64,000 bases of DNA from Candidatus Bipolaricaulota bacterium (GTDB taxonomy: Bacteria; Bipolaricaulota; Bipolaricaulia; UBA7950; UBA9294). The notes beneath the pieces are model-generated. The model was not told where the DNA came from. It saw nothing but the letters and a program-made list of their open reading frames with translations, and did no database searches. Position numbers and translations under genes: made by a program. Positions 1 through 8,922 of the stretch are shown piece after piece (positions within the stretch are counted from its first letter, which is position 1; every line of letters begins with the position of its first letter). The DNA is taken from positions 1-64,000 of the forward strand of contig JANQGM010000020.1 of the NCBI GenBank assembly GCA_028277345.1. Reading direction: 5' to 3'.

Positions 1-544
1 GCTCATCGTTCCTCCATTCCGACTCAAGCACCGACATCATGACGCCGTCATGATAGGCTCCGTTTCGGAAATACTCCTCACGACGAACGCCCTCGTGGAC
101 GAATCCCGCCTTCTCGTAAGCCCGAATCGCGTGCTGATTGAACGAATAGGCCCACAACCAGATCCGATGAAGGCCCAGTTCTTCAAAACCGTATTTCAGA
201 ATCACGCGCGCCGCTTCGGAACCATATCCCACCCCCCAGGCCTCTCGCTCTGCAATGAGGATTCCGAATTCGGCGCACCGATTGATGTAGTCGATTTGGT
301 TGAAACCGCAATTCCCGATATGGCGATCATCGTCCTTCAGCACGATGGCCAGATTCATCTGGTCCTCGCGTTTGTACTGCCCAGCAAGCCATTCCTTCTC
401 CTGAGCCTTGCTCATCGGGTGCCGGCGACCGATTCGGGCCTGCAGTTCGGGATCGTTGATCCATTCCAGACACCGATCGAGATCGCTCTCTACATCGAGC
501 GGTCGCAAATAGATTCGTTCTCCAACGAGAAATGCCGTCTTCAC
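1..544 (-). CDS. GNAT family N-acetyltransferase (RimJ/RimL-like), cut by window edge
   Basis: Reading the minus strand from a GTG at 544 gives 181 codons that stay open to the left edge, so the C-terminus is missing. A GGAGG lies five bases upstream of the GTG. The start resembles RimJ/RimL acetyltransferases (GERIYLRPLD), followed by a W-I-N-D-P segment, a central beta strand (NLAIVLKDDDRHIGNCGF), an acetyl-CoA loop region (WGVGYGSEAARVILKYGF) and the typical late motif NQHAIRAYEKAGFVHEGVRR. Such enzymes move acetyl from acetyl-CoA to an amine; here the substrate, whether protein N-terminus or small molecule, is unknown. No neighbour hints at the substrate. The family call is firm, the target is not. 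Confidence 0.88.
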   Translation of the reverse strand, partial: MKTAFLVGERIYLRPLDVESDLDRCLEWINDPELQARIGRRHPMSKAQEKEWLAGQYKREDQMNLAIVLKDDDRHIGNCGFNQIDYINRCAEFGILIAEREAWGVGYGSEAARVILKYGFEELGLHRIWLWAYSFNQHAIRAYEKAGFVHEGVRREEYFRNGAYHDGVMMSVLESEWRNDE

Positions 545-566
545 GTATCCTCCGTTCACAAAGAAT

Positions 567-593
567 GCGGGCTCCGGTGATCCCGGAGCCCGC
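567..593 (-). terminator. Rho-independent-like terminator after hppA
   Basis: A perfect 11-bp stem (GCGGGCTCCGG with CCGGAGCCCGC) and 5-base loop lies 30 bases past the hppA stop. On the minus strand it is followed by ATTCTTTG, a weak T-rich tail. Confidence 0.7.
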
Positions 594-622
594 CATGTCT
601 AGCAAGTCTTTCCGCTGCTTGG

Positions 623-2812
623 CTAGAGGAAGATTGGGTACAGCGGGAACAGCGAGGCGAACACCAGGGCGATCACCGACATCAGCTTGATCAGGATATC
701 AAGCGACGGACCGACGGTATCCTTCAGCGGATCGCCAACCGTGTCACCCGTGACGGCGGCATTGTGCGCCTCGGAGTTCTTGCCGCCAAAGTTGCCCTCT
801 TCAATGAATTTCTTGGCGTTGTCCATCGCGCCACCCGAATTGGCGCAGTAGATGGCCAGTTGAATCGCCGACAACAGCGCACCGATCAAGAAGCCACCCA
901 GCGCATAGCGCCCGAACAGGAGTCCGAACACGATCGGCGTCACAACGGCGATCATAGCCGGTAGGAACATCTTGTTCAGCCCGCCATGCGCGGTAATCGT
1001 GATGCAGCGGTTATAGTCCGGCGTCTCCTCACCCTTCATGATTCCAGGCATATCCTTGAACTGCCGCCGCACTTCCTGGACGAGGATATCGGCCGTTCGG
1101 CTGACGCCGCGAATCAACAGTGCCGAGAACACGTAGGGGACCATGGCACCCAGCATGAGACCGGCGATGACGAAGGCGCCCATTTCGATGACGCTGCCGT
1201 CCGGAGAAACAATCGAGCCTACGATCGGCAACTGTGGCAAAACGACTTCAGCCGCCGACCCCGCTGCCGACCACATGTAGGCGGCGATCAGACCCAACGC
1301 TGCAAAGGCGGCCGAGCCGATCGCAAATCCCTTGCCAATAGCTGCTGTTGTGTTGCCGATGGAATCGAGCTTGTCCGTTCGCTCACGAACGCTGGGATCC
1401 AACTCCGCCATTGAGGCGATTCCGCCAGCGTTGTCGGCGATCGGTCCGTAGGTATCGACGGCCACCGTCATGGCGACAAACGACAACATGCCCAGTGCCG
1501 TAAACGCGACGCCGACCAATCCTCCCAATTGGAAGGAAATGATGCTGGCCGCAGCGATAATGATGACGGGCAAGAAGGTCGACGCCATACCCAGAGCCAT
1601 TCCCTCGGTGACGCCGACGGCAGGACCGGATTGATTCATCTTGGCCAGTTCTTTCGTCGGCTTGAAGCTCGCCGAGGTGAAATACTCGGAGGCAAAGCCG
1701 ATTCCGACGCCCGCCAGCAAACCAATAACAACTTGGATTGCGACGCGGAACGAGAGCGGAGAGATCCAGATGATCACAAATGTCGTCACTGCCGTAAGGA
1801 CCGCCGCCAATCGTGTACCGTTCATCAGTACGGACTGCATGCCTTCCTGTCGCCGACTAAAGCGAATAAAGAGGATGGCCAGAAGGCTGGCGATGATTCC
1901 ACCGCCCACGATCATCAGCGGAGCACCGAGAACCCACCAGTAGTGTTCGACGCTCTCTAGGCTAACGGCTTGCCCCAGCTTAGCGATGAGTCCAGGGAGG
2001 TTGTCCTTACCGATATAGATGTACATGACCATGACCATGACGGAAATAATCGCGCCCACGAAAGACTCCAAAAGGTCGGCGCCCAGTCCGCCAACGTCGC
2101 CCACATTGTCGCCAACGTTGTCGGCAATGGTCGCAGGATTTCGGGGATCGTCTTCCGGAATTCCCATCTCAACTTTACCGACCATGTCGGCGGCCATGTC
2201 AGCGGCTTTGGTATAGATGCCTCCACCCACGCGATCAAACAGTGCAACCAGCGAAGCGCCCATGGAATAGGCACTAACGATGAGCGCGCCGCGGATGACA
2301 CTCACGCCAAGCAAATTGTCGCTCGTAATCGCAAGAAACTCGGATCCGGGAGCGAACCATTTCTTGAAGATCAGGATGACGACGACAAGCCCCACAAGTG
2401 CGAGCCCCGCGACGGACAACCCCATGACGCTTCCACCCGAGAAGGCAACGTTGAGGGCGTCTTTGAACGATTTCTGTGCGGCATTGGCTGTACGAGCGTT
2501 GGCATGGGTTGCCGCGTTCATGCCGATGAAGCCGGCAGCCAGCGACAACAACGCACCGATCCAAAACGCGATCGCCACTTGCCAGTAGAAAAGCACCCAC
2601 AGAATAATCCCGATCACGGCCATCGTGATCAGCATGACCTTCGCCTCAGAAATCATGAAGGTGAAGGCACCCGATCGGATGTACCCTTGTAGTTCCTTCA
2701 TCCGATCCGTTCCCTGGGCCTTTCTCACGACGGAGCGGTTGAACAAGAACGCGCTCAGCAGCGCCAGTACCGAGATGACACCAGGAATTACGATAACCAT
2801 CGTTCCACTCAT
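623..2812 (-). CDS. hppA: Membrane-bound K+-dependent pyrophosphatase (H+ or Na+ pumping)
   Basis: This is a 729-residue polytopic membrane enzyme that splits pyrophosphate and pumps H+ or Na+ out of the cytoplasm, saving energy from biosynthetic PPi. Family signatures are all present: the substrate motif [30 protein letters not shown], the stretch [15 protein letters not shown], and a late [10 protein letters not shown]. The segment [10 protein letters not shown] has alanine where K+-independent enzymes carry lysine, so it should belong to the K+-dependent class; whether it pumps H+, Na+ or both cannot be read safely. An upstream in-frame TTG at 2821 exists, but ATG 2812 with AGAGGTG 12 bases upstream fits better; a second ATG follows at 2800. 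A TATAAA lies about 15 bases upstream of the TTG. The gene is monocistronic, ending in the hairpin at 567-593. Confidence 0.96.
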   Translation of the reverse strand: MSGTMVIVIPGVISVLALLSAFLFNRSVVRKAQGTDRMKELQGYIRSGAFTFMISEAKVMLITMAVIGIILWVLFYWQVAIAFWIGALLSLAAGFIGMNAATHANARTANAAQKSFKDALNVAFSGGSVMGLSVAGLALVGLVVVILIFKKWFAPGSEFLAITSDNLLGVSVIRGALIVSAYSMGASLVALFDRVGGGIYTKAADMAADMVGKVEMGIPEDDPRNPATIADNVGDNVGDVGGLGADLLESFVGAIISVMVMVMYIYIGKDNLPGLIAKLGQAVSLESVEHYWWVLGAPLMIVGGGIIASLLAILFIRFSRRQEGMQSVLMNGTRLAAVLTAVTTFVIIWISPLSFRVAIQVVIGLLAGVGIGFASEYFTSASFKPTKELAKMNQSGPAVGVTEGMALGMASTFLPVIIIAAASIISFQLGGLVGVAFTALGMLSFVAMTVAVDTYGPIADNAGGIASMAELDPSVRERTDKLDSIGNTTAAIGKGFAIGSAAFAALGLIAAYMWSAAGSAAEVVLPQLPIVGSIVSPDGSVIEMGAFVIAGLMLGAMVPYVFSALLIRGVSRTADILVQEVRRQFKDMPGIMKGEETPDYNRCITITAHGGLNKMFLPAMIAVVTPIVFGLLFGRYALGGFLIGALLSAIQLAIYCANSGGAMDNAKKFIEEGNFGGKNSEAHNAAVTGDTVGDPLKDTVGPSLDILIKLMSVIALVFASLFPLYPIFL

Positions 2813-3183
2813 AGCTCTCAAGCACCTCTTTTTTATACGGGGGCAGCCCCTCTGTATTCTGCGTCAAGTATCAGCAAAATCCCTTTTCTTGCGGATTTGG
2901 GAACCGACGCAAAATCACGAGCATTGTATCAACTCCTTTTTCCGGCTGCAACAGCCATCCGAGCCTCTGAAGCGGTTCCGCTCTGTTTTTGCTGTTTTGC
3001 CACTTCGGCATTCATCCCTTGAGGACACACGAACGAGCTAGCAGACTCCCTGTCGATCACTCGGACAGATGTCCTGATCCCCTCTGACAAACGGACGCCT
3101 TGCAATCGGCAACGGTCCCTCCGGGATTGCGCGCCAAACGCTACTCTCATGCCGTGATTGTTAGGAATCAAAGGAGGACGACA
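2813..3183. other. Intergenic region between divergent hppA and the coiled-coil gene
   Basis: About 370 bases hold the divergent 5' regions. A TATAAA near 2836 may serve hppA. Short ORFs here look like noise. No convincing operator or RNA element was seen. Confidence 0.4.
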
Positions 3184-4251
3184 ATGAAGAGAGCGCTTTC
3201 TATCGCGGCGGTCACCGCCCTGTCGCTCCTTGTTTTCCTGTTTGTCGGCTATGCCCAGGAGGAAGGCGCCATCTCAATCGCGGAGCTTCTCGAGCAGGAG
3301 CTTGCGGCGATGGAGTCGGCTTTCGGAAGCGTGGAAGCCTTCATGGCAGAGCTCATCGGCGAAGTCAAGGGAAACATGGGGGATATCGACGGCTTCAACG
3401 CCAAGGTCGATGATCTTCGCGACATCGTAACGGCTGTTTCTGTAGAGATTAAGACCGCTGAAGGAAGGATCATTGGGCTGCGTGAAGATGTGGATGCCCT
3501 CGGTGAAACTCAGCAGGAGCTGAAGGTGCGCATCGTCGCGCTGGAAGCTGGCCTGTCCGAGCTTTCGACGTTCGTCGATGAACTGAGCGCCCGCTTGGCA
3601 GTCACTGACGCCGACCTGGGAATTCTGCGCGAAGAGTTCGATGCCCTGATTGCCGACTACGATGCATTCAAGGAAGCCTTCGCAGCCTTCCAAGTCTCTG
3701 TCTATGGCGACATCGATGCGCTACGCAACTCCGTCTATGACGATCTTGAGCTGCTTCGATCGGGCGTTTACTCCGACTTGGATCTGCTTCGAGCAGACGT
3801 GTTCGGTACGGTCGATACGTTCGAGTCGACATTCTACGGGGAAATCGGCGGTATGAAGGAAATCTTCACCTCCGATATCTCCATGCTGTCCATGACGGCT
3901 GATGACCTCGCGCTTCGCGTGCAAGCTCTGGAAGATGAGGATGTTGGAACGTTCAAGAAAAAGGTCATCGACATCGAACGCTCCATCGCCGCCTTGGCCA
4001 TTCGCATCGATAACAACCGCGCCAAGCTCGAAGGATTCGATCACGCGATCGCCAATCTCTCCCAAGAGATGACGGCGACGCGCGAATCGGTCATCACCGC
4101 CAATCAAGAATTGCTCGCTGAGTACGACGCACGTCTGGCCGCACTGGAATCGGTCGACATGCAATCCCAGATTGATACGCTGTACTTCATTTCCATCGTC
4201 GCACTGCTCGCTGGAATGGGTGCGCTCATTTGGGGGTTCCTCGGCAACTAG
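3184..4251 (+). CDS. Secreted, membrane-anchored coiled-coil protein of unknown function
   Basis: ATG 3184 is preceded by AAAGGAGG, which fixes the start 28 codons inside the longest open frame. The 355-residue product has a signal peptide (MKRALSIAAVTALSLLVFLF, then VGYAQ), about 300 residues of heptad-like, acidic sequence predicted to be almost all coiled coil, and one C-terminal membrane helix (FISIVALLAGMGALIWGFLG) ending in a single asparagine. Around residues 178-220 a short motif recurs three to four times (VYGDIDALRNS, VYDDLELLRSG, VYSDLDLLRAD, VFGTVDTFEST), an 11-residue repeat. With signal peptide and C-terminal anchor it could be a rod standing on the outside of the membrane, perhaps a spacer or S-layer tether. 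I do not recognise a named family. A strong terminator follows. Confidence 0.8.
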   Translation: MKRALSIAAVTALSLLVFLFVGYAQEEGAISIAELLEQELAAMESAFGSVEAFMAELIGEVKGNMGDIDGFNAKVDDLRDIVTAVSVEIKTAEGRIIGLREDVDALGETQQELKVRIVALEAGLSELSTFVDELSARLAVTDADLGILREEFDALIADYDAFKEAFAAFQVSVYGDIDALRNSVYDDLELLRSGVYSDLDLLRADVFGTVDTFESTFYGEIGGMKEIFTSDISMLSMTADDLALRVQALEDEDVGTFKKKVIDIERSIAALAIRIDNNRAKLEGFDHAIANLSQEMTATRESVITANQELLAEYDARLAALESVDMQSQIDTLYFISIVALLAGMGALIWGFLGN

Positions 4252-4281
4252 TTGACACCCGATCGATGAGGGGATTCTCGG

Positions 4282-4309
4282 GAGGGGCTGCGGCCCCTCT
4301 CTTCTTTTT
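4282..4309 (+). terminator. Intrinsic terminator of the coiled-coil gene
   Basis: The stem GAGGGGC / GCCCCTC with a TGCG loop is followed by TTCTTTTT, 30 bases after the stop at 4251. Confidence 0.9.
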
Positions 4310-4336
4310 GCAGATCCATGTAACAAAAGTTATATT
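4308..4336 (+). promoter_or_regulatory. Sigma70-type promoter for the HTH-smc-scpAB-rubredoxin operon
   Basis: TTGCAG, 17 bases, TATATT. The -10 ends nine bases before ATG 4346, so the transcript would begin almost at the start codon. The -35 overlaps the T tract of the preceding terminator. Confidence 0.75.
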
Positions 4337-4345
4337 GGTAAACTG

Positions 4346-4612
4346 ATGAAGGGGGGACTGGTGGATCAACTCGGGAAACGCCTGTATCACTTTCGCATCC
4401 GAAACGGCTGGAGCAAGCGAGCACTCGCGCTTCAGTTGGGCGTTTCCATCCCCTCCATCATGCGTTGGGAGGACGGCACCTCCGAACCCAACGACTACAA
4501 CCGGTACAAAATCGAACAGCTTCTTGAGCAACAGGCGGCCCCTTCAGACGTCTCCCTTGATCAGTTGGATTTGTTCCCTCCACAGCAACGAAAAGCGAGT
4601 TCCCGGCAATGA
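4346..4612 (+). CDS. Small XRE-type helix-turn-helix protein heading the smc operon
   Basis: An 88-residue protein with a five-helix XRE/Cro fold over residues 8-62: LGKRLYHFRIRNGWSKRALA, then LGVSIPSIMRWEDGTSEPN, where the recognition helix is SIPSIMRWEDG. The tail is Pro/Gln-rich. Its TGA overlaps the smc ATG (ATGA), so the two are translationally coupled. ATG 4346 sits nine bases after the -10 box and suits a leaderless mRNA; the alternative is GTG 4361 behind AAGGGGGG. Being first in an operon with smc and scpAB, it may autoregulate the operon or be a DNA-binding partner of condensin. That role is inference from position only. Confidence 0.75.
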   Translation: MKGGLVDQLGKRLYHFRIRNGWSKRALALQLGVSIPSIMRWEDGTSEPNDYNRYKIEQLLEQQAAPSDVSLDQLDLFPPQQRKASSRQ

Positions 4613-7149
4613 CGAAGATCACCAAGGTTGAACTCAGCGGATTCAAATCCTTCCGCAAGCAAACGGTCATTCCCTTCTTCGATGGGATGACGGCCATTGT
4701 CGGCGAAAACGGATCCGGCAAATCGAATTTGTTCGATGCCGTCAACTTCGTCATGGGCCGTCGATCCTCCGAGTTGCGTGCCGATCGATTCGAGCACTTG
4801 ATTTTCAACGGCGGAGACCGCTATGCCGCCGCAGATTCCGCGGAAGTCGTTCTGCACCTCGATAACAGCAACGGAGAGTTCGATGGTTTTTTAGAGAATG
4901 GACAATCCGAACGTGAGATTCGCTTCGGTCGACGCATTACGCGCAAGACATCGACCTATACGTTCATGGGGAAGAACTGCACGCGCTCCGATCTGGACCG
5001 TGTTCTGGAAGCGGCGCGCATTGACCCCGACGGCCAACAGCTGATTGCCCAAGGCCGAATCACGGAAATCGTTCGCCGTACGCCCAAACGCCGGCGAGAG
5101 ATTCTCGACGAAGTCAGCGGCATATCGACCTATGACGACAAGAGGAATAAGGCGATTTCGGAACTCAAGGACGTTAAATCGAAGCTCAATACCCACCGCG
5201 TGATCTTGGCCGAACGCCGGCGACGGCTGGTTGCCTTGCAAACGGAGCGCGATGCGGCGCTGGAGTACCAACGTCTCAACGAAGAGCAGGTCCAGCTGCG
5301 CGATTCCATCGTCCACAAGCAACGCGAGAAGATCCTTGAGAAACTCAAACAAGCCCAAGAAGAGCGCAAGGGCATGGACGATCGCATTGCCGAACTAGAA
5401 GCGGAAGTCTCCCGGCTCGACTTGGAAATCGAGAACAAGGAATGGGAACTGGAAGGGATGCAGGAGGACCTCTCCGGAGATCAGCAGATTTCGCTGGTCA
5501 AGGATGTCGAGCGGATCCGCTCCGAGATCCTGCACAAGCGCGGCGAGGTCAATTTCAAACGCCAACAGATTCGCAACCTTGAAGAGATGATCGAGGAAAT
5601 CGCGCGCATGAAGGCGCGTGAGGCGACGGCAACCGCATCCGCCGCAGGCGGACGACGCGCCAATCCGGCGGTTCAAGCCCTGCTCGAACGAAACCGGGGC
5701 GGCATCTACGGCACGATTTCTTCCTTGGGAACGCCGAAGTCCGGATTCGAGACGGCTTTCGAGACAGCGGCCGGAGGCAACTTCAATGACCTCGTTGTGG
5801 ACACGCGAGAAACCGCCATCGAATCAATCAACTATCTGAAGGAAAAACGTCTCGGCCGCGCCCGCATCCTTCCACTTCGTCGGCTGGTCACCATGCGCAA
5901 GAGCTTGGCATCCGCCGAAGCCTTGAAGCTTCCCGGCGTCATCGATTACGCGATTAACCTCATCGACTTCGACGACAAGTACCGCCGTGCATTTGAGTAC
6001 GTGCTCGGCGACACCGTCATTGCCGAAAACTTGGAAGCCCTGAAGGGTGTGGATGGCGTTCGCGCCGTCACGCTCGACGGCGATCTTCAATCCAAGGGAG
6101 GCGCCCTTACCGGTGGATGGCGGCCGTCGTCCGGCAAGGGGAAGAAGAAGGAAGAGAAGGCACAAGATTCAGGGTTCGATGTCACCCAGCGACGGCAACA
6201 GATCTCGAAAATCCGCAAGGAACTCGACCAATTGGAAGACGAGATCTCCGAGCTTTCCACGCGTCTGGAAACCGAGGAGAAGAAGCTGGCCGAGCAGCAA
6301 GAATCAAAAACGCGCGCCAAGGGCGAAGCCGTCACGCGTAGCGGCGAACTGCATGCCTTAAGAGAGAAACGCCGAGAAACCTATCAAGGACTGGAGAACC
6401 TTCGCCGCGCCATGACCCGCTATGAGCGTCAAGAGGCAGAGGCTCAAGCCGAACTCGACACGATTCAGCCGGAGTCGGCGCGCGAGGGAAAGGATTTCAT
6501 CGATGCGCCGCTTTCCGAACTGGAACGCCGGCTCAAGCAGAATGAACGCCGGCTTCGCCGATTGGAACCCATCAACATGCGCGCCATCGAGGAGTACGAC
6601 GCCTATGAGCAGGAGTTCAATTTGTTTAAGGAACGCGTTGACGCCCTCGAACGAGAGAAGGCGGATATCGAGCGCTTGATTGGTGAAATCGAGGAGCGCA
6701 AGCGGCAGCGCTTCCTGGAAACGCTGGCCGCCGTTGACGAGGAGTTCCGAAAGACATTCGTCAAACTGTTCGAGGGCGGCAGCGCTTCACTCGAGCTTGA
6801 AGTCGAAGGCGATATCTCCTCGGGCCTCATGATCAAGGCCAATCCGCCCGACAAGGAACCTCATATCATCGACTCCTTGTCGGGTGGAGAGCAAACGCTT
6901 GTGGCAACAGCGTTCATCTTTGCGTTGCAAGAGTACCAGAAGCCGCCATTCTTCATCTTGGATGAGGTTGATGCGGCACTGGATTTGATGAATACTACCC
7001 GGCTCTCAAAGATGTTGAGCGACTATTCCCAGCGAATTCAGGTGATCGTTGTCTCACACAATGAGGAAACGGTTCGTCATGCTGCGAGAGCATATGGAGT
7101 GACAATCAAGCATGGAGTGTCAGAGATCCTGGCGCTGAGTTTGAATTAG
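4609..7149 (+). CDS. smc: SMC chromosome-partition ATPase, short-armed
   Basis: The ATPase core of the SMC-ScpAB condensin, which loops and organises DNA. Walker A is GENGSGKS at residues 32-39. Two coiled-coil arms flank a hinge at about residues 364-510 (GIYGTISSLG, then LGDTVIAENLEAL and SKGGALTGG). The signature LSGGEQ is near residue 757 and Walker B (FFILDEVDAALD) near 781, followed by the D-loop region and VIVVSHN. At 846 residues it is about 300 shorter than typical bacterial SMC (near 1,150-1,200), and the loss is in the coiled-coil arms. The head (FIFALQEYQKPPFFILDEVD, then a switch ending in VVSHNEE) reads more like archaeal SMC than the bacterial consensus. It is followed 13 bases later by scpA. 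Confidence 0.95.
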   Translation: MTKITKVELSGFKSFRKQTVIPFFDGMTAIVGENGSGKSNLFDAVNFVMGRRSSELRADRFEHLIFNGGDRYAAADSAEVVLHLDNSNGEFDGFLENGQSEREIRFGRRITRKTSTYTFMGKNCTRSDLDRVLEAARIDPDGQQLIAQGRITEIVRRTPKRRREILDEVSGISTYDDKRNKAISELKDVKSKLNTHRVILAERRRRLVALQTERDAALEYQRLNEEQVQLRDSIVHKQREKILEKLKQAQEERKGMDDRIAELEAEVSRLDLEIENKEWELEGMQEDLSGDQQISLVKDVERIRSEILHKRGEVNFKRQQIRNLEEMIEEIARMKAREATATASAAGGRRANPAVQALLERNRGGIYGTISSLGTPKSGFETAFETAAGGNFNDLVVDTRETAIESINYLKEKRLGRARILPLRRLVTMRKSLASAEALKLPGVIDYAINLIDFDDKYRRAFEYVLGDTVIAENLEALKGVDGVRAVTLDGDLQSKGGALTGGWRPSSGKGKKKEEKAQDSGFDVTQRRQQISKIRKELDQLEDEISELSTRLETEEKKLAEQQESKTRAKGEAVTRSGELHALREKRRETYQGLENLRRAMTRYERQEAEAQAELDTIQPESAREGKDFIDAPLSELERRLKQNERRLRRLEPINMRAIEEYDAYEQEFNLFKERVDALEREKADIERLIGEIEERKRQRFLETLAAVDEEFRKTFVKLFEGGSASLELEVEGDISSGLMIKANPPDKEPHIIDSLSGGEQTLVATAFIFALQEYQKPPFFILDEVDAALDLMNTTRLSKMLSDYSQRIQVIVVSHNEETVRHAARAYGVTIKHGVSEILALSLN

Positions 7150-7162
7150 AAGGAGAAGCGTA

Positions 7163-7885
7163 TTGGAAGCCGTGCGAGTCGCCGAGATTCCCATTGAGGA
7201 GTTGATTGGCGAGACCTGGGAGGGCGTTCTTACACGTCTTACCTCGGATATGGATCCGTGGAACATCGACCTGTCTGAGTTGGCGCGCCGGTATCGCGCC
7301 TACCTGAAAGCGTTGCAGGATCTCAATTTCGAGATCCCCGGACGTATGGTCCTCACGTGCTCCGTGCTCCTTCGCATGAAATCGGATGAACTCTTGGCCA
7401 TGGAATATCGCACCGATCGGGACGGCCTTGTCGCCGAGCTTGAGGATGCCATTGAGCAAGACGAGTTCGTGTGGGAGGAGCCCGCCGATCCGGACGCGTT
7501 TACGCTTCCTGTACTTCGACGACCCAACCGGCAAGTCACGTTGAGCGATCTTAAGGTCGCCCTCACATCCGCCATGAAAGTAAGCCGTCGCCGAGCCGAG
7601 CGCCTCATTGATCGCGTTGAGATCGAAGAGTTTGATCCCTTCGAGAACTTTGAAATCGGCGGAATCGATTTTGCCGACCGACTTCAGACCTTGCTCTCGA
7701 AGATCAAGAGCTTCCTGTCCGGACGCCGCGTCCTAAGCTTTTTCCGCCTTCTGGATCGAGGCGACAAGGAGGAGCGCGTCGAGCGATTCTTTGAGATTCT
7801 CCACTTGGCTGCCAGCGGCGAAATCAGTTGCAGCCAGAAGGAATTCTTGGGCGACATCACGATCAAGCTAGAAGCAGCGGACTAA
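7163..7885 (+). CDS. scpA: Segregation and condensation protein A (kleisin)
   Basis: A 240-residue kleisin that bridges the SMC heads and binds ScpB. The N-terminal part carries the family segment DPWNIDLSELARRY followed by helices (LNFEIPGRMVLTCSVLLRMK), the middle is acidic with a Pro-rich linker, and the C-terminal winged helix is VLSFFRLLDRGDKEERVERF and on to the end. The start is TTG 7163 with AGGAG eight bases upstream; no ATG is available nearby. LRRPNRQVTLSDL in the linker is a feature I associate with archaeal ScpA, matching the archaeal flavour of the adjacent SMC. It lies between smc and scpB in one operon. Confidence 0.93.
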   Translation: MEAVRVAEIPIEELIGETWEGVLTRLTSDMDPWNIDLSELARRYRAYLKALQDLNFEIPGRMVLTCSVLLRMKSDELLAMEYRTDRDGLVAELEDAIEQDEFVWEEPADPDAFTLPVLRRPNRQVTLSDLKVALTSAMKVSRRRAERLIDRVEIEEFDPFENFEIGGIDFADRLQTLLSKIKSFLSGRRVLSFFRLLDRGDKEERVERFFEILHLAASGEISCSQKEFLGDITIKLEAAD

Positions 7886-7896
7886 AGGAAACATCA

Positions 7897-8685
7897 GTGA
7901 CCGCGAGCGACCGGATCGACCACGAGCATCCCCGAAACGACCTCGCCTTGGCGGAAGCCGCGCTCTTTCTCGCTTCACAGCCCTTGACACGAAGGGCCCT
8001 TGCCAAAATCCTGGGGGGCGTTGCGCTCGCCTATGTCGATCAGCTGCTCGATGACCTCAAGGATCAGTTCGAGGATCCCGGACGAGGAATCGAACTCCAC
8101 GTCGAGGACGGGCGCGCCCTGTTTCGAGTGAAGCCGGCCTATGTCAATCAGGTCGCTCATTTGGCGCCACAGCAGGATATTCCGAGACCCATCCTGCGCA
8201 CGCTCGCCGTCATCGCTTACAATCATCCGATGACTCAGGCCGACCTCATTAAGGTTCGCGGCAACAAGGGGTACGGGCACGTTCAAGAGCTCCTGGAACG
8301 CGGTCTCATCAGCTCGGAAGCCCATGGACGGACGCTTCTCCTCAGCATCACGCGGGACTTCTTGAGGCATTTCGGCCTCAGCAGTGTTGAGGAATTCCGC
8401 TTTCACTTCGCGGATACAGAGATCGACGCAATCGGCGAAGCCTCGGACGAAAGCGAATCATCCGATGCCGAGGCCCAAAGCGCTGAGAATTCAGGGCAAG
8501 CGCCCCCAGAGGATTCCGCGAGAACTGAGTTGCTACCCCCAACTGAGCCCGGGCCAGAAGAACCCGCTCACGAGGATCTGGCACCTCAGGCGAATGAATC
8601 GGATGAAAGCGCATCTGACACCGAAGATCGAGACGCGGTAGACTATCCGCGGCAGCAAGAGATGGAGGAGGACGAACATGGATAA
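7897..8685 (+). CDS. scpB: Segregation and condensation protein B with a long acidic tail
   Basis: GTG 7897 with AAGGA eight bases before it gives 262 residues; the frame is open further upstream but that part overlaps scpA. Residues 1-175 form the two winged helices of Scp[59 protein letters not shown] and a final [13 protein letters not shown]. About 80 residues follow that are rich in Glu, Asp, Ser and Pro and lack structure; they are extra to the usual protein. ScpB dimers bind ScpA in condensin. Its end overlaps the rubredoxin start by eight bases. Confidence 0.94.
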   Translation: MTASDRIDHEHPRNDLALAEAALFLASQPLTRRALAKILGGVALAYVDQLLDDLKDQFEDPGRGIELHVEDGRALFRVKPAYVNQVAHLAPQQDIPRPILRTLAVIAYNHPMTQADLIKVRGNKGYGHVQELLERGLISSEAHGRTLLLSITRDFLRHFGLSSVEEFRFHFADTEIDAIGEASDESESSDAEAQSAENSGQAPPEDSARTELLPPTEPGPEEPAHEDLAPQANESDESASDTEDRDAVDYPRQQEMEEDEHG

Positions 8686-8836
8686 ATGGGAGTGCACCGT
8701 GTGTGGGTATATTTACGATCCCAGCGTGGGTGATCCGACCACGGAGGTCAAGGCCAAAACAGCCTTTGAAGACCTTCCGGAAGGCTGGACGTGCCCCGAT
8801 TGTGGCGCAACCAAGGATCTGTTCGAGCAAATCTAG
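8678..8836 (+). CDS. Rubredoxin
   Basis: A 52-residue one-iron electron carrier. Cys6 and Cys9 (CTVCGY) and Cys39 and Cys42 (CPDCGA) make the Fe(Cys)4 site, and the usual aromatic core residues (Trp4, Tyr11, Tyr13, Trp38) are present. It has GGAGG eight bases before ATG 8678, inside the end of scpB, so it is cotranslated with the condensin genes. In anaerobes rubredoxin feeds electrons to oxygen or superoxide detoxifying enzymes; no such partner is adjacent. Immediately downstream is a strong terminator. Confidence 0.96.
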   Translation: MDKWECTVCGYIYDPSVGDPTTEVKAKTAFEDLPEGWTCPDCGATKDLFEQI

Positions 8837-8850
8837 AGCACACTGATCCC

Positions 8851-8880
8851 ATCCGCCCAGCTATTGGGCGGATTTCTTTT
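8851..8880 (+). terminator. Intrinsic terminator of the smc-scpAB-rubredoxin operon
   Basis: A perfect 9-bp stem ATCCGCCCA / TGGGCGGAT with a 5-base loop is followed by TTCTTTT. Confidence 0.92.
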
Positions 8881-8882
8881 CC

Positions 8883-8911
8883 TTGCTAAAACCATACCAT
8901 TCTGGTAGGAT
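8883..8911 (+). promoter_or_regulatory. Promoter of the iron-sulfur operon
   Basis: TTGCTA, 17 bases, TAGGAT. Candidate start codons GTG 8920, ATG 8923 and ATG 8929 lie 8, 11 and 17 bases after the -10 box, so little or no leader is expected. Confidence 0.7.
8895..8907 (+). promoter_or_regulatory. Probable Rrf2/IscR-type operator
   Basis: TACCA-TTC-TGGTA is a perfect inverted repeat lying in the spacer and reaching the -10 box. A repressor bound here would block RNA polymerase. The operon's own Rrf2 protein (10600-11043) is the obvious candidate. Confidence 0.55.
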
Positions 8912-8922
8912 TTGTGCCGGTG

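Noticed and set aside
50-580. A 176-codon plus-strand frame at the left edge
   Set aside because: It is antisense to a clear GNAT acetyltransferase with GTG start and good ribosome site.
2929-3171. An 80-codon minus-strand frame between hppA and the coiled-coil gene
   Set aside because: No Shine-Dalgarno, no sensible composition, and it covers the 5' region of the downstream gene.
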